Source: Haloferax denitrificans ATCC 35960 (lineage in GTDB: Archaea; Halobacteriota; Halobacteria; Halobacteriales; Haloferacaceae). Taken from it: a stretch of 64,000 bases of DNA. Shown in pieces: positions 61,651 to 64,000 of the stretch (position 1 is its first letter; the number at the start of each line of letters is the position of its first letter). The DNA is taken from positions 1 through 64,000 of the forward strand of contig NZ_AOLP01000004.1 of the NCBI RefSeq assembly GCF_000337795.1, written 5' to 3'. The position numbers and the translations under genes are program-made. The notes under the pieces were generated by a model that had not been told where the DNA came from, did no database searches, and saw only the letters and a program-made list of their open reading frames with translations.

Positions 61651-63467
61651 TGTGCGGAATCACCGCCTGCATCGGCGCGGACAACTCGGTCGATTCGCTC
61701 GTCGAGGGACTCCAGCGGCTGGAGTACCGCGGCTACGACTCGGCCGGTATCGCCGTGAAAAACGGGTCGGGCATCTCGCTGACGAAGCGCGTCGGCGAGG
61801 TCTCCGAACTCGTCGCGGCCGTCGAGCAGAACCCCATCGCCGGCGACTACGGCATCGGTCACACCCGCTGGGCGACCCACGGCGGCGTCACCGACGGCAA
61901 CGCGCACCCCCACACCGACGAGTCGGGCCGCATCGCCGTCGTCCACAACGGCATCATCTCGAACTTCCAGTCGCTCCGGAGCGACCTCGAAGCCCGCGGG
62001 CACGTCTTCAGTAGCGAGACCGACACCGAGGTCGTCCCGCACCTCATCGAGGAGAACCTCCGCGACGGCGCGACCCCCGAGGAGGCCTTCCGCGCCGCGG
62101 TCGGCAGTCTCTCGGGGAGCTACGCCCTCGCGGCCATCATCGGCGACGAGGAGGCCATCTTCGCGACCCGCTCGGGGTCGCCGTTGGTCCTCGGCGTCGG
62201 CGACGGCGAGTACTACCTCGCCAGCGACGTGCCCGCGTTCATCCAGCACACGGCGCGCGTCATCTACCTCCACGACGGCGACTTCGTCGTCACTCGCTCG
62301 GACGGCTACGAAATCACGGACTCGGCCGGCCGCGCGGTCGACCGCCCCGTCGAACACATCGAGTGGGACCCCGAGACGGCGACGAAGGGCGGCTACGAGC
62401 ACTACATGTACAAGGAGATTCACGAACAGCCCGGCGCGCTCCGGCGGACCACCCAGAGCCGGCTGAACACCCACGCCGGCGGCGTCGAATTAGAGGAGTT
62501 CCCGCCGGAGTCGTTCGCCGACGTGAAGCAGGTCCACCTCCTCGCGATGGGCACCTCGCACCACGCCGGGATGTACGCGGCGTCGTTGCTCAACTCCCGG
62601 GGCATCCCCGCCTACGCGTTCATGGCCGGCGAGTACTCGGTCATCAAGCCGCCGGTGACGCCCGACACGCTCGTCGTCGCGGTCAGCCAGTCGGGGGAGA
62701 CCGCCGACACCCTCGACGCGGTGCGCCGCGCCCGCGCCGCCGGCGCGCGGACCCTCGCGGTCACGAACGTCGTCGGCTCGTCGATAACCCGCGAGTGCGA
62801 CGACGAACTGCTCATCCGCGCCGGCCCGGAAATCGGCGTCGCGGCCACCAAGACGTTCTCGTCGCAGGTGACGGCGCTGACGCTCCTCACCGAGCGCCTC
62901 GTCGAGGACGTGACCGGCGCGAAGTCGCCCGAAGCGCGCACCCTGATGGAGGCGCTGTCGCGGCTCCCCGGCGACGTACAGGAGGTGCTCGACACCTCGA
63001 TGGCCCGCGAAATCGCCATCGAGTACGAGGGGAGCGACGCGTACTTCTTCATCGGCCGCGGGGTCGCCCACCCCGTCGCCCTCGAAGGCGCGCTGAAGTT
63101 CAAGGAGATATCCTACGAGCACGCCGAGGGCTTCGCCGCCTCGGAGCTCAAACACGGCCCGCTGGCGCTCGTCACGCCCTTGTCGCCCGTGTTCGCCATC
63201 TTCACCGGCCACGAGGACGAGGCGACGCTGAGCAACGTCAAAGAGGTGCAGGCCCGCGGCGCGCCGGTCATCGCCATCACGAGCGACCGCACCGGCGAGG
63301 TGACCGAGTTCGCGGACCACGTGCTCAGGATTCCGGACACCCATCCCGACATCGCCGGCGTCCTCGCCAACGTCCAGCTCCAGCTCGTCGCGTACCACGC
63401 GGCGGACCTGCTCGAACGACCCATCGACAAGCCGCGCAACCTCGCCAAGTGCGTCACCGTCGAGTGA
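61650..63467 (+). CDS. glmS: Glutamine:fructose-6-phosphate aminotransferase (isomerising)
   Basis: 605 aa, normal length. Cys2 (MCGI) is the glutaminase nucleophile; 'GHTRWATHGGVTDGNAHPH' is the glutaminase site. Two SIS domains follow, with 'GTSHHAGMYAASLL', 'VSQSGETADTLDAVR' and 'ALEGALKFKEISYEHAEGFAASELKHGP' read in parts. It makes glucosamine-6-phosphate from fructose-6-phosphate, the first step to UDP-GlcNAc, and is here joined to glmU. Confidence 0.97.
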   Translation: MCGITACIGADNSVDSLVEGLQRLEYRGYDSAGIAVKNGSGISLTKRVGEVSELVAAVEQNPIAGDYGIGHTRWATHGGVTDGNAHPHTDESGRIAVVHNGIISNFQSLRSDLEARGHVFSSETDTEVVPHLIEENLRDGATPEEAFRAAVGSLSGSYALAAIIGDEEAIFATRSGSPLVLGVGDGEYYLASDVPAFIQHTARVIYLHDGDFVVTRSDGYEITDSAGRAVDRPVEHIEWDPETATKGGYEHYMYKEIHEQPGALRRTTQSRLNTHAGGVELEEFPPESFADVKQVHLLAMGTSHHAGMYAASLLNSRGIPAYAFMAGEYSVIKPPVTPDTLVVAVSQSGETADTLDAVRRARAAGARTLAVTNVVGSSITRECDDELLIRAGPEIGVAATKTFSSQVTALTLLTERLVEDVTGAKSPEARTLMEALSRLPGDVQEVLDTSMAREIAIEYEGSDAYFFIGRGVAHPVALEGALKFKEISYEHAEGFAASELKHGPLALVTPLSPVFAIFTGHEDEATLSNVKEVQARGAPVIAITSDRTGEVTEFADHVLRIPDTHPDIAGVLANVQLQLVAYHAADLLERPIDKPRNLAKCVTVE

Positions 63468-63658
63468 GCATCGGCGAGCGCCGCGGTGGGTCTCACCGCC
63501 GCGAGCCGACGTTTCGCACCCATTAATTCGCCGCAGTCGTTCGATTTTGCCTTCAGACCGCTGTTTTTCGGGAATTCGAGACTGTTCGGAGCTAAGCAGA
63601 GATTATCTCGATTGTAGGCACCGATTACATATTACCCGCCCGCGTCAGGTAACACGCG

Positions 63659-64000
63659 ATGACCCGACGCGACCTCGTGGACGACGTTCTCTCGGCCTCG
63701 GACGAGCCTCCCGGACCGCTGACCGACGAGAGCGCCGCCGCCGAGACGACGGACGAGACCGATATCCCCCCGGAGTCGTCCGACGACGACCTCCTCGACG
63801 CGCTCGGCGACGACGTCTCCCGGGACGTACTGCTGGCGTGCAACCGCGCGCCGATGACCGCCGAGGAGCTCGCCGAGACCTGCGACGTCTCCGAATCGAC
63901 CATCTACCGCCGGCTCGAAACGCTGTCGAGCCTCGGACTGGTCGAACGGACCCAGCGGGTCGACGCGCCGAGCAAGACGTGCTACGAGACGGCCGTCGAC
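63659..64000 (+). CDS. Winged-helix regulator, cut by the window end
   Basis: First 114 codons only. An acidic N-terminal 45 residues precede 'LGDDVSRDVLLACNRAPMTAEELAETCDVSESTIYRRLETLSSLGLV' in parts, a clear winged helix-turn-helix (ArsR-like). The rest is outside the window. Confidence 0.85.
   Translation, partial: MTRRDLVDDVLSASDEPPGPLTDESAAAETTDETDIPPESSDDDLLDALGDDVSRDVLLACNRAPMTAEELAETCDVSESTIYRRLETLSSLGLVERTQRVDAPSKTCYETAVD

Overview
The window looks like a haloarchaeon, most probably Haloferax or a close relative. The evidence is GC-rich DNA, very acidic proteins (Asp/Glu-rich, Lys-poor), Tat-type lipoprotein signals (RR...LAGC), haloarchaeal protein families (HalOD1, PilA-type pilins, winged-helix/membrane fusions) and a CRISPR repeat beginning GTTTCAGACGAACCC, which I remember as the Haloferax repeat. 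An Orc1/Cdc6 gene, ParA and many origin-type iterons at 18-23.5 kb show that the window spans a replication and partition locus. Housekeeping-type genes (surE, eIF1A, glmSMU) suggest a chromosome or a large megaplasmid rather than a small plasmid.

Layout. 1-494: distal end of a CRISPR array (no cas genes in view). 0.6-14.3 kb: surface-polysaccharide/glycan locus. It has a GT4 glycosyltransferase and a DUF354 protein on the minus strand. On the plus strand lies a tightly overlapped operon (acetyltransferase, aminotransferase, Gfo/Idh oxidoreductase, nucleotide-sugar dehydrogenase, 2-epimerase, deacetylase-like protein) that matches the five-enzyme WbpA/B/E/D/I route to a UDP-2,3-diacetamido-uronic acid. 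A six-hairpin-type protein and two FemAB-like proteins follow. 14.3-18.1 kb: small regulator, DUF6920-like protein, surE, CBS protein, msrA. 18.1-23.5 kb: par locus and replication origin (parA, acidic partner, orc, eIF1A) with about a dozen iterons flanking an AT-rich unwinding region. 23.5-31 kb: YbaK, PLP enzyme, M20 peptidase, two pilins, VOC protein, PAS histidine kinase. 31-38.4 kb: P19-like metal-binding lipoprotein with two membrane partners, Zn/Cd-type P1B ATPase, HiPIP-type lipoprotein, nuclease-fold protein. 38.5-46.3 kb: lipoproteins, a frameshifted CoA-disulfide-reductase-like gene, EamA transporter, a four-gene ApbE/cytochrome-b-like cluster, and a regulator/membrane pair. 46.6-51.8 kb: cspA, zinc ABC importer znuACB, a sensor-less chemotaxis transducer with cheW. 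51.8-64 kb: MFS transporter, F420/NADP reductase-like protein, HalOD1 protein, glmM, NosL-like lipoprotein, PadR and two winged-helix/membrane regulators, glmU-like and glmS, and a regulator cut by the window edge.

How it fits together. glmS, glmM and the glmU-like gene make UDP-GlcNAc, which is the substrate of the sugar-nucleotide operon at 4.1-9.4 kb. That product would be used by the adjacent glycosyltransferase(s) for a surface glycan or exopolysaccharide. Zinc uptake (znuACB), zinc/cadmium efflux and a P19-like system make the right half rich in metal homeostasis. I found no tRNA, rRNA or insertion sequence.
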